From contig JAJEFE010000145.1 of the NCBI GenBank assembly GCA_022820625.1, positions 1 to 57,539 on the forward strand: a stretch of DNA of 57,539 bases, written 5' to 3'. The translations under genes and the position numbers were made by a program. The DNA is from Gammaproteobacteria bacterium. Its GTDB lineage: Bacteria; Pseudomonadota; Gammaproteobacteria; Steroidobacterales; Rariloculaceae. Below the pieces are notes generated by a model that did not search any database, was not told the origin of the DNA, and worked only from the letters and a program-made list of their open reading frames with translations. Shown in pieces: positions 27,901-35,913 of this stretch (positions within the stretch are counted from its first letter, which is position 1; every line of letters begins with the position of its first letter).

Positions 27901-28048
27901 CGCGCACGGCCACGATGATCGCCGCGGCGGCATCCTCGATCGACCGGGCGAAACCATCGTCGTACGGCCACGATTCCAGCAACGCGTCGACCACCGTCTG
28001 CTCCGGCGTGAACTTGGCGTGCCGAATCGCCGCGCGCAGTCGCTCCAC
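24941..28048 (-). CDS. putA: Bifunctional proline dehydrogenase / P5C dehydrogenase PutA
   Basis: PutA oxidises proline to glutamate through FAD- and NAD-dependent steps. The proline dehydrogenase barrel carries the VRLVKGAYWDAEIKHAQ motif; the aldehyde dehydrogenase half carries AETGGQNAMLVDS and the nucleophile Cys821 in GSCGQRCSALR. I chose the GTG at 28048 (1035 residues). The frame remains open to a GTG at 28171, but that would overlap the regulator gene by 59 bp. The N-terminal ribbon-helix-helix autoregulator domain of E. coli PutA is absent, so control must come from elsewhere, possibly from the regulator gene just upstream. The exact start is uncertain. Confidence 0.93.
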   Translation of the reverse strand: MERLRAAIRHAKFTPEQTVVDALLESWPYDDGFARSIEDAAAAIIVAVRADRANRTVLDRFLAEYGLSNREGIALMCLAEALLRIPDSATADRLIADKIGVGEWSAHLGHSDDLLVNASTWALILTGQVVSVDREFSVNPATWLRRVANRLGEPVIQGAVRQAMRILGTEFVLGRTIEEALDRSSKGPSYSYDMLGEAARDGASAERYFAAYLHAVEALRGSAKGEAAGPPSVSVKLSALHPRYEFSKRERVLAELGPRLGALAERAAEIGIGLTVDAEEADRLDLSLDLFERVAKAVAPAGGPGVGIVIQAYGKRALPVIDWTVALAREIGRPIPVRLVKGAYWDAEIKHAQVMGYPDFPVFTRKAATDLSYLVCARKILAHPEEIAGQFATHNAHTAAAVMALAGEARNFEFQRLHGMGESLYRAAAQQYEHFPALRVYAPVGSHEDLLAYLVRRLLENGANTSFVNRVLNERLPPERIAADPVGAVRATRPAAYPGIAHPGALFGPARTNSSGLDLTDPGHAGRLQRRCVRPLSSPLRAASILFGHPGGRAGRAVFNPANHDEHLGFCADADQAEIKRAFELASEAQPDWEAVGGEGRARLLEAVADKLEDERERLIPILVKEAGKTMPDAIAEVREAVDFCRYYAAEAKRMFAGPRRLPGPTGESNQLSLHGRGVFVCISPWNFPLAIFAGQISAALMAGNTVIAKPAEETPLIAFEAVRLMHTAGIPVNALNLVTGDATVGEALVRHPQTAGVAFTGSTQAARAINRALAARDGPVAPLIAETGGQNAMLVDSSALLEQVTDDVIQSAFGSCGQRCSALRVLYLQEDIADKAIDMISGAMDELRVGNPARLDTDVGPIISEAAASSLRAHVSEMAEQGACRHVAPLSGECKRGTFVAPALLEIDSMESLTREHFGPILHVVRYPGSGFASAVRDAMSSGYGLTLGLHSRIEARAEKLFELVPVGNVYVNRNMIGAVVGSQPFGGQGLSGTGPKAGGPHYLLRFATEKTLTLNTTATGGNAELLSLDSDTS

Positions 28049-28112
28049 GCCGGCTACGGAACCATCCCCTTCACCGCCGTGGCTTCGGGGTCCTGGAGCT
28101 TGAAGGGCCGGA

Positions 28113-29063
28113 TCACTCAACAGAGGTGCCGATCGCCTCCCGTGCCTTGCGCGTGAGCGCCTGCCCCGCACTGCTCGCGGCCGCGACCAGCAGGTCGATC
28201 CAGGGCTGGCCGTGCGAAGCCACCCGGTGAGAGAGGCCGATCTGCCGCGACGGCTCGGGCGGTGGAAGACGCAGCAAACTCAATCCGGGCGTTGCGGCCC
28301 GTTCGCACAGTGCGGCGGTCTCCGGCATCAGCGTCAGGCCCACTCCGTTGGCCACCAGCCGGGCCAGCGTGGCCAGGGATTCGGAGCCGCGGCGAATGTC
28401 TTCCACCCGCCACATGGAGCAGGTGCCCAGGACCTGGTCGCCCAGGCAGTGATTTTCCCCCAGGGTCAGCAACGGACCGATATCGGACTTCGCCAGATCC
28501 GCTGCCCGAGGCGTATCCTCCAGCCCGCTGAACGTGACCAGCCGTTTCGCACGGCCGGCCACCAGGAAGCGGTCCTCGAATAGCGGCCGCTCTTCCAGTT
28601 CCAGCAGTCCCAGCGGCAGCGAGACGATGGCGGCATCGACCCGTCCCGCAAGGAGTCCCGACACGATCTCGCTGCTGGGCGCCTCGAGCACATCGAGCTC
28701 GACGCGAATCGGCGCGTTCTCCAGTTCCTCCAACAGCCCCGTCATCAGGTACGGCGCCAGCGTGGAGACGACGCCCAGGGCCACGCGGAACGGACCGGCC
28801 TCGAAGCGTTTCCCCATGGTTTCCAGGAGCAGGGCCTCGTCCAGTATCCTGAGGGTCTGCTCGTGGGCCACACGGCCCAGCGGCGTGAGCATGACGCCGT
28901 GGCTGTCGCGCTCGAACAGGAGCGAGCCCAGTCCCGCTTCAAGTTCGCGAATCTGCAGCGAGAGCGCCGGCTGGGAGACATGGACGCCCTCCGCGGCCCG
29001 GCTGAATGAGCCGTACTGGACCACGGCCTTGAAGTAACGCAACTGACGCAGGGTGACTGGCAA
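28113..29063 (-). CDS. OxyR-type LysR-family redox regulator
   Basis: A 316-residue LysR regulator. The helix-turn-helix is at about residues 17-40 (GSFSRAAEGVHVSQPALSLQ). In the effector domain, ENHCLGDQVLGTC has Cys206 and Cys215 with the same eight-residue gap as the peroxide-sensing Cys199/Cys208 of E. coli OxyR, followed by the conserved SLATLARLVANGVGLTLMP segment. It is thus an OxyR rather than a generic LysR protein. Its position immediately upstream of and in line with putA-pepQ is unusual; OxyR usually neighbours catalase, peroxiredoxin or recG genes. It may be the main OxyR or a specialised one linked to proline oxidation, which generates reactive oxygen. Confidence 0.85.
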   Translation of the reverse strand: MPVTLRQLRYFKAVVQYGSFSRAAEGVHVSQPALSLQIRELEAGLGSLLFERDSHGVMLTPLGRVAHEQTLRILDEALLLETMGKRFEAGPFRVALGVVSTLAPYLMTGLLEELENAPIRVELDVLEAPSSEIVSGLLAGRVDAAIVSLPLGLLELEERPLFEDRFLVAGRAKRLVTFSGLEDTPRAADLAKSDIGPLLTLGENHCLGDQVLGTCSMWRVEDIRRGSESLATLARLVANGVGLTLMPETAALCERAATPGLSLLRLPPPEPSRQIGLSHRVASHGQPWIDLLVAAASSAGQALTRKAREAIGTSVE

Positions 29064-29283
29064 GATCCACCTCTTCCGGAGCGATTGCCGATCGCATATC
29101 GGCGCCTGACTCGACGCCGAAAAAGGCCGCCGCCCTTATTGGTATGAGCTGTTCCGGATGGGCGCCCATCCTAGCACAGGCCGCCGCGGACTTGAGTTCC
29201 GTAAAGGCCAGCAGATTTCGGGATAACCCGCTGGCGGAATTCGGGATAAACTGCTCCCGGGCGGTGATCCGGAGGGAGGCGCC

Positions 29284-30552
29284 ATGAGGACAAGGGGAAC
29301 ATCAACAAGGATCGTAACACTGGCCGCGGCTACGCTGGGCCTGTGGTCCGCCGGAATCGGCGCCCAGACGGCGCCTGACTACTACCCCGATCCAACCTGG
29401 CCGAATCCGTTGCCGAACAACTGGAAGTTCGGCGGCATCACCGGGCTGGCTGTGGATGCGGACGGCAACGTCTGGGTACTCAACCGCCCCAATGACCTGG
29501 CGGACATGGAACTGCTGGCTGAACTGTCTCCGCCGGTATCCGAGTGCTGCACCCGCCCACCTTCGATGCTGCACTTCGACCGGTCCGGAAACGTCATCGG
29601 GTGGTTCGACCCCGCCCAGGGCCACGGCATGGACGTCGACGACGAGGGATTCGTCTACGTCGGCCAGGACACGGTCCGCAAGTACGATCCGCGAACGGGA
29701 GAAATCGTCGCCGAGGTGGCGCGCACCCCGGAGCGGGAAGGCGGCGGCCAGGTGGGGTTGCCTCCGCCGGTGGAACGGGTCCCCGGCCAGGGCACGCTGG
29801 AACACGCCGAGGTGTTCATGCCCTCGTCTCCCCCGGACCCCCAGCGGCGCGCCGAACGCGCGGCTGCCGCGGCAGCATTCCGCGAGAAATATCCCCCCGG
29901 AACGCCCATGGTCGTCGGCGGCATCGAGGAAATCCGCATCGTGGAGGCCGACAACGAGATGTACGTCGCCGACAACTACCTCGGCGGGCGCGTGCTGGTA
30001 TACGACCTGGACACCTTCGAGTTCAAGCGCGGCTGGGGCGCCTACGGCAAGCCGCTCGCCGACATCAGCACCGAAGACGCCGATCACCGGTACGTCCCCA
30101 ACGGCCCCATGCCCCGCGACTTCGCCGGCCACCTGACCCTGAACGTCTCCAATGACGGCCTGGTGTACGCCGCCGACCGCCGCGCCAACCGCATTCACGT
30201 CACCACGAATGCGGGCGAGTTCCTGCGGGAGTTCGTGCTCGCCCCCGGCACCGGCGGCGGCGGATCGACGGGCGGCGTGGCATTCTCGCCCGATCCCGAA
30301 CAGCGCTTCCTCTACATCTCCGACCGCATGAACAACAAGATCTGGTTCCTCGACCGGGAGAACGGCGAGGTCATGGGCGAACTGGGAAGCATGGGCGAAG
30401 CCGGCGGCCAGTTCTTCGGCCTGCACATGATCGCCGTGGATTCGGAGGGCTTCATTTACACCGGGGAAGTCGACTCCTTCCGCGTCCAGCGGTTCGCGCC
30501 GTCGAGCACGCCGAGGGGGCAATTGCTTCAGCAACTGGCAGAGCTGCCGTAG
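29284..30552 (+). CDS. Secreted NHL-repeat beta-propeller protein (peptidylglycine lyase-like)
   Basis: A 422-residue exported protein. A signal peptide (cleaved near GAQT, residue 28) is followed by a six-bladed NHL-type beta-propeller, with repeated GLAVDADGNVWVLN, GMDVDDEGFVYVG, EMYVADNYLGGRVLVYD and LYISDRMNNKIWFLD blades. Proteins of this type are annotated as similar to peptidyl-alpha-hydroxyglycine alpha-amidating lyase. I see no proof of that activity. GGAGG lies about 9 nt before the ATG. A second family member is encoded at 49256-50476. Confidence 0.78.
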   Translation: MRTRGTSTRIVTLAAATLGLWSAGIGAQTAPDYYPDPTWPNPLPNNWKFGGITGLAVDADGNVWVLNRPNDLADMELLAELSPPVSECCTRPPSMLHFDRSGNVIGWFDPAQGHGMDVDDEGFVYVGQDTVRKYDPRTGEIVAEVARTPEREGGGQVGLPPPVERVPGQGTLEHAEVFMPSSPPDPQRRAERAAAAAAFREKYPPGTPMVVGGIEEIRIVEADNEMYVADNYLGGRVLVYDLDTFEFKRGWGAYGKPLADISTEDADHRYVPNGPMPRDFAGHLTLNVSNDGLVYAADRRANRIHVTTNAGEFLREFVLAPGTGGGGSTGGVAFSPDPEQRFLYISDRMNNKIWFLDRENGEVMGELGSMGEAGGQFFGLHMIAVDSEGFIYTGEVDSFRVQRFAPSSTPRGQLLQQLAELP

Positions 30553-30719
30553 CCCCGAATCACCAAAGATACTCTTGACCGGCGTAGCCGCGCGCGGGGC
30601 ACCGGCGATTCGACGAGTGAAATGGTAACCGTGGCCCGCTATTGGAGGCGCTCCATCGCGAGAAGCAAGAAAGGCGCGGGTTGAAGACTGTTTCCGGACC
30701 CTCCCGTAATCGTTTCCCG

Positions 30720-30728
30720 TGTGATAAT
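30720..30728 (+). promoter_or_regulatory. Extended -10 candidate upstream of mfd
   Basis: TGT-GATAAT at 30720-30728 is the same extended -10 sequence as that before the lol operon. It would start transcription near 30735, about 26 nt before the mfd start codon, leaving room for the GAGGG ribosome-binding site at 30748-30752. The rest of the 208-bp gap shows nothing else I can support. Confidence 0.35.
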
Positions 30729-30760
30729 TCCGCCCTTTCGCAGGCGCGAGGGCCATTTTC

Positions 30761-33700
30761 TTGAGTTGGGTTTTTCCGAATCTGAGGTTACCGGACGACC
30801 GGCCGGGGGCGGCGCGAACGGTACGCTGGGGGCAACTCTATGGCTCCGCCCAGAGTCTCGCGGCAAGCCAGGTTCTTGGCCGGCACCGGGGATCCATATG
30901 CATCGTCACCGAATCCGCGTCGGCGGCCGATACGGTTGAGCACGAACTCGCGTTCTTCGCCCCGGACGTGCGTCTGCGGCGCTTCTGCGATTATGAAACG
31001 CTTCCCTATGATGCATTCTCGCCGCCGCCGGAACTGCTTGCCGAACGGCTGTCGGTGCTCTACCACCTTGTCGCTGGCGGCCGAGAAGCGTTCGTCGTCA
31101 ACGCCCAGGCGCTGCTGAACCGATTGCCGCCACCGGACTTCGTCACCAGCCGGTCGTTGTTGTTGAAGGCAGGCGCCCGGCTTGACGCGCGGGCGCTGAG
31201 GGAACGGTTCGTGAGTCAGGGTTACCTGCGTGTCGAACAGGTGCTCGACCCCGGAGACTTTGCCGTCAGGGGTTCGCTCATCGACGTCTTCCCGACCGGA
31301 GCGGACTGCCTGGTGCGCATCGATCTCTTCGACGATGAAATCGAGAACCTGCGGCTCTTCGATCCGCATACCCAGCTCAGCACGGGAGAGACGCAGGAGG
31401 TCCGAATCCTCCCGGCGCGGGAATTTCCGTTCGATGCCGAGGATATCCGCGGGTTCAGGCGGCGCTTTCGCGAACACGTGCCCGGCGAGCCGGCCCGCGC
31501 CCTGATTTACCGCGATATATCCGACGCCCAGTTGCCCGCCGGGATCGAGTACTACCTGCCGCTGTTCTTCGACTCGACCGCGTCGCTCGCGGACTATCTG
31601 CCGGCCGATACGCTGATCGTGTTGATGGACCGGGCGCGGGAGGGACTCGAAGCGGGAGCGGACCTGATCCGGGAACGTTACGAGCAGCTTCATGGCGACC
31701 CGGAGCGGCCGATCCTGGAACCGGAGCTTGCCTTCTGGGAGCCGGAGGAAATCCTCAAGCACATCTCGCCTTTCCCGCGACTGGAACTGGCCGCCCGTGA
31801 ACTTGAGAAAGGTGCCGGGGACGGCGATTTCAATGCCGGGACCCGACACCCCCTGAACCCCGCTGCCACCCAGGACCCGGACCCGATCGCGCGCTGGCTG
31901 GATCCCGAAAACGCGTCGAGAACGCTCGTTGTCGCTTCCTCGCCAGGCCGGCGCGAAGTGGTGAAGGACCTCCTGGCAGGCAGGGGCTACAAGCCGGCGC
32001 CTGCGGACGGTTGGCGGGATTTCCTCGAGGGTGACGCGCCGCTGGCGCTCGGCGTCGGCGAGCTGGATGCGGGCCTGGTTCTGCCGGACCGGGCCCTGCG
32101 CGTGGTGACCGCCGAGCAACTGGGCCTGGACCGGCCCAGGCAGCGCAGCCGGCGGCGGCGTCCGCCGCGGGACCCCGAAGCCATCATCCGCGACCTGACA
32201 CACCTGCGCGTCGGCGCCCCGGTGGTGCACGAAGAGTACGGCATCGGCCGCTACCGAGGGCTCAAGAACCTCGAAGTGGACGGGACGATGACCGAGTTCC
32301 TGATGCTGGAATACGCGGACTCGGACAAGCTCTACGTGCCCGTTCACAGCCTGCACCTGATCAGCCGCTACACGGGCGCGTCGCCGGAACAGGCGCCGCT
32401 GCACCGCCTGGGTTCGGACCAGTGGCTCAAGGCCAGGCGCAAGGCGGCGAAACAGGCGCGCGATACGGCCGCGGAACTGCTGGAACTCTACGCCAGGCGG
32501 GCCGCGCGGCGCGGGGTTGCGTTCAGCCTGACCGATGACATGTACCAGCGCTTCACCCTGGAATTTCCGTTCCGGGAGACCGGCGACCAGCTCAAGGCCA
32601 TCGACGATGTCGTCGAAGACCTGACGAGCGACAAACCCATGGATCGGGTGATCTGCGGCGACGTGGGATTCGGCAAGACGGAGGTGGCGCTGCGCGCCGC
32701 CTTTGTCGCGGCCCAGGCCGGCTACCAGACCGCCCTGTTGGCGCCCACCACCCTGCTCGCCCAGCAACACCACCGCACATTTACGGACCGGTTCGGCGCC
32801 TGGCCCGTTCGGGTGGAGTTGCTGTCGCGCTTCAGAAGCGCCAGGGGCGTACGCAAGGTGACAGCCGGTCTGGCGGACGGCGCCGTGGACATCGTGATCG
32901 GGACGCACAGGCTCCTGTCCGGCGATATCCGGTTCAAGCGTCTCGGCCTGGTGATCGTGGATGAGGAACACCGCTTCGGCGTGCGCCAGAAGGAACGGCT
33001 CAAGCGCCTGCGGACGGAGGTGGACCTGCTGACGCTCACGGCAACCCCCATCCCCAGGACGCTGAACATGGCGCTGGGAAACCTCAGGGACCTGTCGCTG
33101 ATCGGCACGCCTCCGGAGGCCCGGCTCTCGGTGAAGACCTTCGTGGGCCAGTGGAACCGCCAGTCCGTTCGCGAGGCCGTGCTCCGCGAGCTGCGGCGCG
33201 GCGGCCAGGTCTACTTTGTGCACAACCGGGTCAAGGACATCGACTCCGTCGCAGCGAACCTCGAGCGTCTGCTGCCCGAGGCCGACATCCGCGTCGCCCA
33301 CGGCCAGATGCCCGAGCGGACGCTGGAGGGCGTCATGCTCGACTTCTACCATCGCCGCTTCAACGTGCTGGTCTGTACGACGATCATCGAAAGCGGCATC
33401 GACATTCCCACAGCCAACACCATCATCATCAACCGGGCCGACCGGCTGGGGCTGGCGCAACTGCACCAGATCCGGGGCCGGGTGGGCCGCTCCCACCACC
33501 AGGCCTACGCGTACCTGATCGCGCCGCCCGCACGCGTGCTGACGGCCGACGCGGCCAAGCGGCTGGAGGCCATCGAGGCGCTGGAGGAACTGGGGTCGGG
33601 CTTCACGCTGGCCACCCATGACCTGGAAATTCGCGGCGCCGGCGAACTGCTGGGAGAAGACCAGAGCGGCCAGATCCACGCGATCGGCTTTGCGCTCTAC

Positions 33701-34222
33701 AACGAACTGCTCGGCCGCGCCATCGCCTCGCTGCGCCAGGGGCTGGAACCGAACCTGGAAGACCCGCTGGCGCCCCCGACCGAAGTCGAAATCGGCCTGC
33801 CGGCGCTGATCCCGGAAGATTACATGCCGGACGTGCACATGCGGCTGGTGCAGTACAAGCGCATCGCCAGCGCCGATTCGCCGGATGACCTGAGGGAACT
33901 GCAGGTCGAATTCATCAACCGCTTCGGGTTACTGCCGGCGCCGGCCCGTACGTTGTTCGAAGTCGCACGTCTCAAACTTACGGCGCAGTCGCTGGGCATC
34001 GAGAAGATTCGCGCCGGCGATACCGGCGGCGTAATTCAGTTCAGCGAAAACGCGTCCGTCGACCCGGTGCAACTGGTGAACCTGGTTGGTGACCAGTCCG
34101 GCGCTTACCGAATGGACGGCCCATTCAAGCTGCGATTCAAGTGGTCCCTGCGCTTCGGCAGTGACCCGGCGGATGTCCTCGGCGCATTGCTTGTACGGCT
34201 CGGCGCTCCCGGCGAATCGTAG
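30761..34222 (+). CDS. mfd: Transcription-repair coupling factor Mfd
   Basis: Mfd displaces RNA polymerase stalled at DNA lesions and recruits UvrA. The 1153-residue protein (E. coli 1148) has the UvrB-like N-terminal module with CDYETLPYDAFSPP, the RNA-polymerase-interacting domain with VVHEEYGIGRYRGL, RecG-like helicase motifs (GDVGFGKTEVALRAAF, LAPTTLLAQQH, VDEEHRFGVRQKE, TATPIPRTLNMAL) and the C-terminal TRCF domain. The start is a TTG at 30761 with GAGGG 8 nt upstream; the N terminus then matches the usual length. Unlike many gammaproteobacteria, it stands alone between accessory genes. Confidence 0.97.
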   Translation: MSWVFPNLRLPDDRPGAARTVRWGQLYGSAQSLAASQVLGRHRGSICIVTESASAADTVEHELAFFAPDVRLRRFCDYETLPYDAFSPPPELLAERLSVLYHLVAGGREAFVVNAQALLNRLPPPDFVTSRSLLLKAGARLDARALRERFVSQGYLRVEQVLDPGDFAVRGSLIDVFPTGADCLVRIDLFDDEIENLRLFDPHTQLSTGETQEVRILPAREFPFDAEDIRGFRRRFREHVPGEPARALIYRDISDAQLPAGIEYYLPLFFDSTASLADYLPADTLIVLMDRAREGLEAGADLIRERYEQLHGDPERPILEPELAFWEPEEILKHISPFPRLELAARELEKGAGDGDFNAGTRHPLNPAATQDPDPIARWLDPENASRTLVVASSPGRREVVKDLLAGRGYKPAPADGWRDFLEGDAPLALGVGELDAGLVLPDRALRVVTAEQLGLDRPRQRSRRRRPPRDPEAIIRDLTHLRVGAPVVHEEYGIGRYRGLKNLEVDGTMTEFLMLEYADSDKLYVPVHSLHLISRYTGASPEQAPLHRLGSDQWLKARRKAAKQARDTAAELLELYARRAARRGVAFSLTDDMYQRFTLEFPFRETGDQLKAIDDVVEDLTSDKPMDRVICGDVGFGKTEVALRAAFVAAQAGYQTALLAPTTLLAQQHHRTFTDRFGAWPVRVELLSRFRSARGVRKVTAGLADGAVDIVIGTHRLLSGDIRFKRLGLVIVDEEHRFGVRQKERLKRLRTEVDLLTLTATPIPRTLNMALGNLRDLSLIGTPPEARLSVKTFVGQWNRQSVREAVLRELRRGGQVYFVHNRVKDIDSVAANLERLLPEADIRVAHGQMPERTLEGVMLDFYHRRFNVLVCTTIIESGIDIPTANTIIINRADRLGLAQLHQIRGRVGRSHHQAYAYLIAPPARVLTADAAKRLEAIEALEELGSGFTLATHDLEIRGAGELLGEDQSGQIHAIGFALYNELLGRAIASLRQGLEPNLEDPLAPPTEVEIGLPALIPEDYMPDVHMRLVQYKRIASADSPDDLRELQVEFINRFGLLPAPARTLFEVARLKLTAQSLGIEKIRAGDTGGVIQFSENASVDPVQLVNLVGDQSGAYRMDGPFKLRFKWSLRFGSDPADVLGALLVRLGAPGES

Positions 34223-34252
34223 CTCGGAAGACGAGCGTTCAATCGCTCACGG

Positions 34253-34780
34253 TTACGCGGCCTGCGTGCGTACCTGCCCCTCGAAATCGAGCAGGTACTC
34301 CTTGCGCCAGAGCCCCCCGCCGTAGCCGCCGAGACCGCCGCCGGTACGAACGACCCGGTGGCACGGAACGAGCACGCAGACCGGGTTGCGGCCGATGGCG
34401 CTGCCGACCGCCCGGACGGCCGCCGGCTTGCCCACGACGGTGGCAATCTCGGAGTAGGTTCGGGTCTCACCCTGGGGAATGTCCAGCAGTGCTTTCCAGA
34501 CAGCCACCTGAAAGGAGGTCCCGCGCAGGTCCAGTGGAATTCCCGCGCCGCCGGGCACGCTCGCCGATCCGGCAAAGTACGCGGCCAGTTCGCTCTCCAC
34601 TCGCCTGAACAGTGCTTGTTCGGCGCCGCTGACCCTCAAGTTGCACGGCATCCCCGCCAGCGAGCGCCGCGCGTCGCTGCGGTCGGCGAATTCGACGAGG
34701 CGGCAACCGCCCTGGCTTACGCCCAGCATCAGTTCGCCGATGGGACTGGAAACTCGCTTGATCGAGATTGCATCGTTCAT
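34253..34780 (-). CDS. ogt: Methylated-DNA--protein-cysteine methyltransferase
   Basis: A 175-residue suicide enzyme that repairs O6-alkylguanine by transferring the alkyl group to Cys140 in the motif VPCHRVV. The segments FQVAVWKALLDIPQGETRTY and GKPAAVRAVGSAIGRNP of the helix-turn-helix domain are present. No AdaA-type domain is fused, so it is Ogt-like. The ATG at 34780 has GGAG 6 nt upstream and overlaps the stop of the preceding gene by 4 bp. It is convergent with mfd, another DNA repair gene. Confidence 0.92.
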   Translation of the reverse strand: MNDAISIKRVSSPIGELMLGVSQGGCRLVEFADRSDARRSLAGMPCNLRVSGAEQALFRRVESELAAYFAGSASVPGGAGIPLDLRGTSFQVAVWKALLDIPQGETRTYSEIATVVGKPAAVRAVGSAIGRNPVCVLVPCHRVVRTGGGLGGYGGGLWRKEYLLDFEGQVRTQAA

Positions 34781-35787
34781 TCTGCGCTCCATGATTGGCA
34801 GTCATAGGGATTGATCGTCTCTCCGGGCCGGTATGCCCAGGTCTTGGTCATCACCACAGGCTCGGTGAAGATGGCAGGATCCGTAACCGTCACGGAATAT
34901 TCGAGCCGACTGCCCTCTTCATTGACCGTAAACCGCTCCAGGTTGCGGACGTCTTCGGTCTGGGGAATGCCGGTCTTGTCGAAGTGCGGATAGTTGATGT
35001 GCGTCGTGTCCACCACCAGCGTATCGCCCTCCCAGTACCCAACAGAATGACCGAGCAGGTTCGGTTCAGGGTTCGCCGGAAGCCCTGCCGCGGTCATGTG
35101 GATGGTGCGGACCAGATCGTATTCCTCGATGTAGAGCAGGATCCTGTCGCCCTCGTCCACGAACTCCATGGGATAGGGATTTTCCATGATGAATGCCATG
35201 CCCTTCGGCGCGCAGTTCGCCGTAGGTTCATCTGCAATGGGATCCCAACCGGCGCGAGCGGTTCGCGCGAATTCCGTCAACGGGTAGTTGTTGTTCCACA
35301 GCCGTCCGGCACTGGTCCAGACCCGGAACAGGCCCAGTTCCGGAGCGGCGGCGACTTCGCCCCGCAGGTCCTCGCCGATCGTGTCGTCGGACCAGCGAGG
35401 GCGGGAAGAAAGCAGGACTTCCTGCCCCGTCGGCAGCAACATGTTGCTGACCCACATGGCAGTGTCGGATAACCTGCCGGGACGGCCGGCCAGACGAACG
35501 CGGCTGCCCACCTCGACAACGTCTTCATCCAGCCCCCATCGGCTCAATACCGAAACAGAGGTGGTTTCGATATCCCAGTCCCGGCCCTCGTCGTCACGCA
35601 GCGTGAACCGGATGTGCGGATTCTGCCAGAGCACCTCCGTGATCTCGCCTTCGACCTCGACCTCCCGGCTGTTGTCGTAGAAGGGCGCCGAGGCGTGGTG
35701 GGCATGGAGCAGGGATGCGGACAGTACCAGCAGGCCACAGGCGCACAAGGGTGCGAATCGTCGGACCCGATGCCTCAAACCATTCAT
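34777..35787 (-). CDS. Exported DUF6152-like protein of unknown function
   Basis: A 336-residue exported protein. The signal peptide ends at LLHAHHAS, and the mature N terminus (AHHASAPFYD...VEGEITEVLWQNPHIRFTL) resembles DUF6152, probably a small OB-like domain. A longer C-terminal half follows with TANCAPKGMAFIMENPYPMEF and GHSVGYWEGDTLVVDTTH, a pattern I know from uncharacterised exported proteins of marine gammaproteobacteria. The ATG at 35787 has GGAG 8 nt upstream; a GTG 9 nt earlier is possible. It overlaps ogt by 4 bp, so the two are co-translated despite unrelated roles. Function is unknown. Confidence 0.65.
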   Translation of the reverse strand: MNGLRHRVRRFAPLCACGLLVLSASLLHAHHASAPFYDNSREVEVEGEITEVLWQNPHIRFTLRDDEGRDWDIETTSVSVLSRWGLDEDVVEVGSRVRLAGRPGRLSDTAMWVSNMLLPTGQEVLLSSRPRWSDDTIGEDLRGEVAAAPELGLFRVWTSAGRLWNNNYPLTEFARTARAGWDPIADEPTANCAPKGMAFIMENPYPMEFVDEGDRILLYIEEYDLVRTIHMTAAGLPANPEPNLLGHSVGYWEGDTLVVDTTHINYPHFDKTGIPQTEDVRNLERFTVNEEGSRLEYSVTVTDPAIFTEPVVMTKTWAYRPGETINPYDCQSWSAE

Positions 35788-35913
35788 GACTTCCACTCCG
35801 GGTTATACCTGATTGAACCACGCTCAGTTTACGCTATTGGAGGATTCCCCGTACTTGTCCGGCAGATGCCTTGTGCTATCGTCCCCGCACCTGACAGGAA
35901 TCGCAGGGGAATC

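Noticed and set aside
28049..28171. A longer PutA start at GTG 28171
   Set aside because: It would overlap the regulator gene by 59 bp and add about 41 Arg/Gly/Pro-rich residues without similarity to PutA.
30788..33838. A minus-strand open frame of 1016 codons lying over mfd
   Set aside because: It is the shadow of the GC-rich mfd gene, has no recognisable domain, and mfd on the plus strand shows all family motifs.
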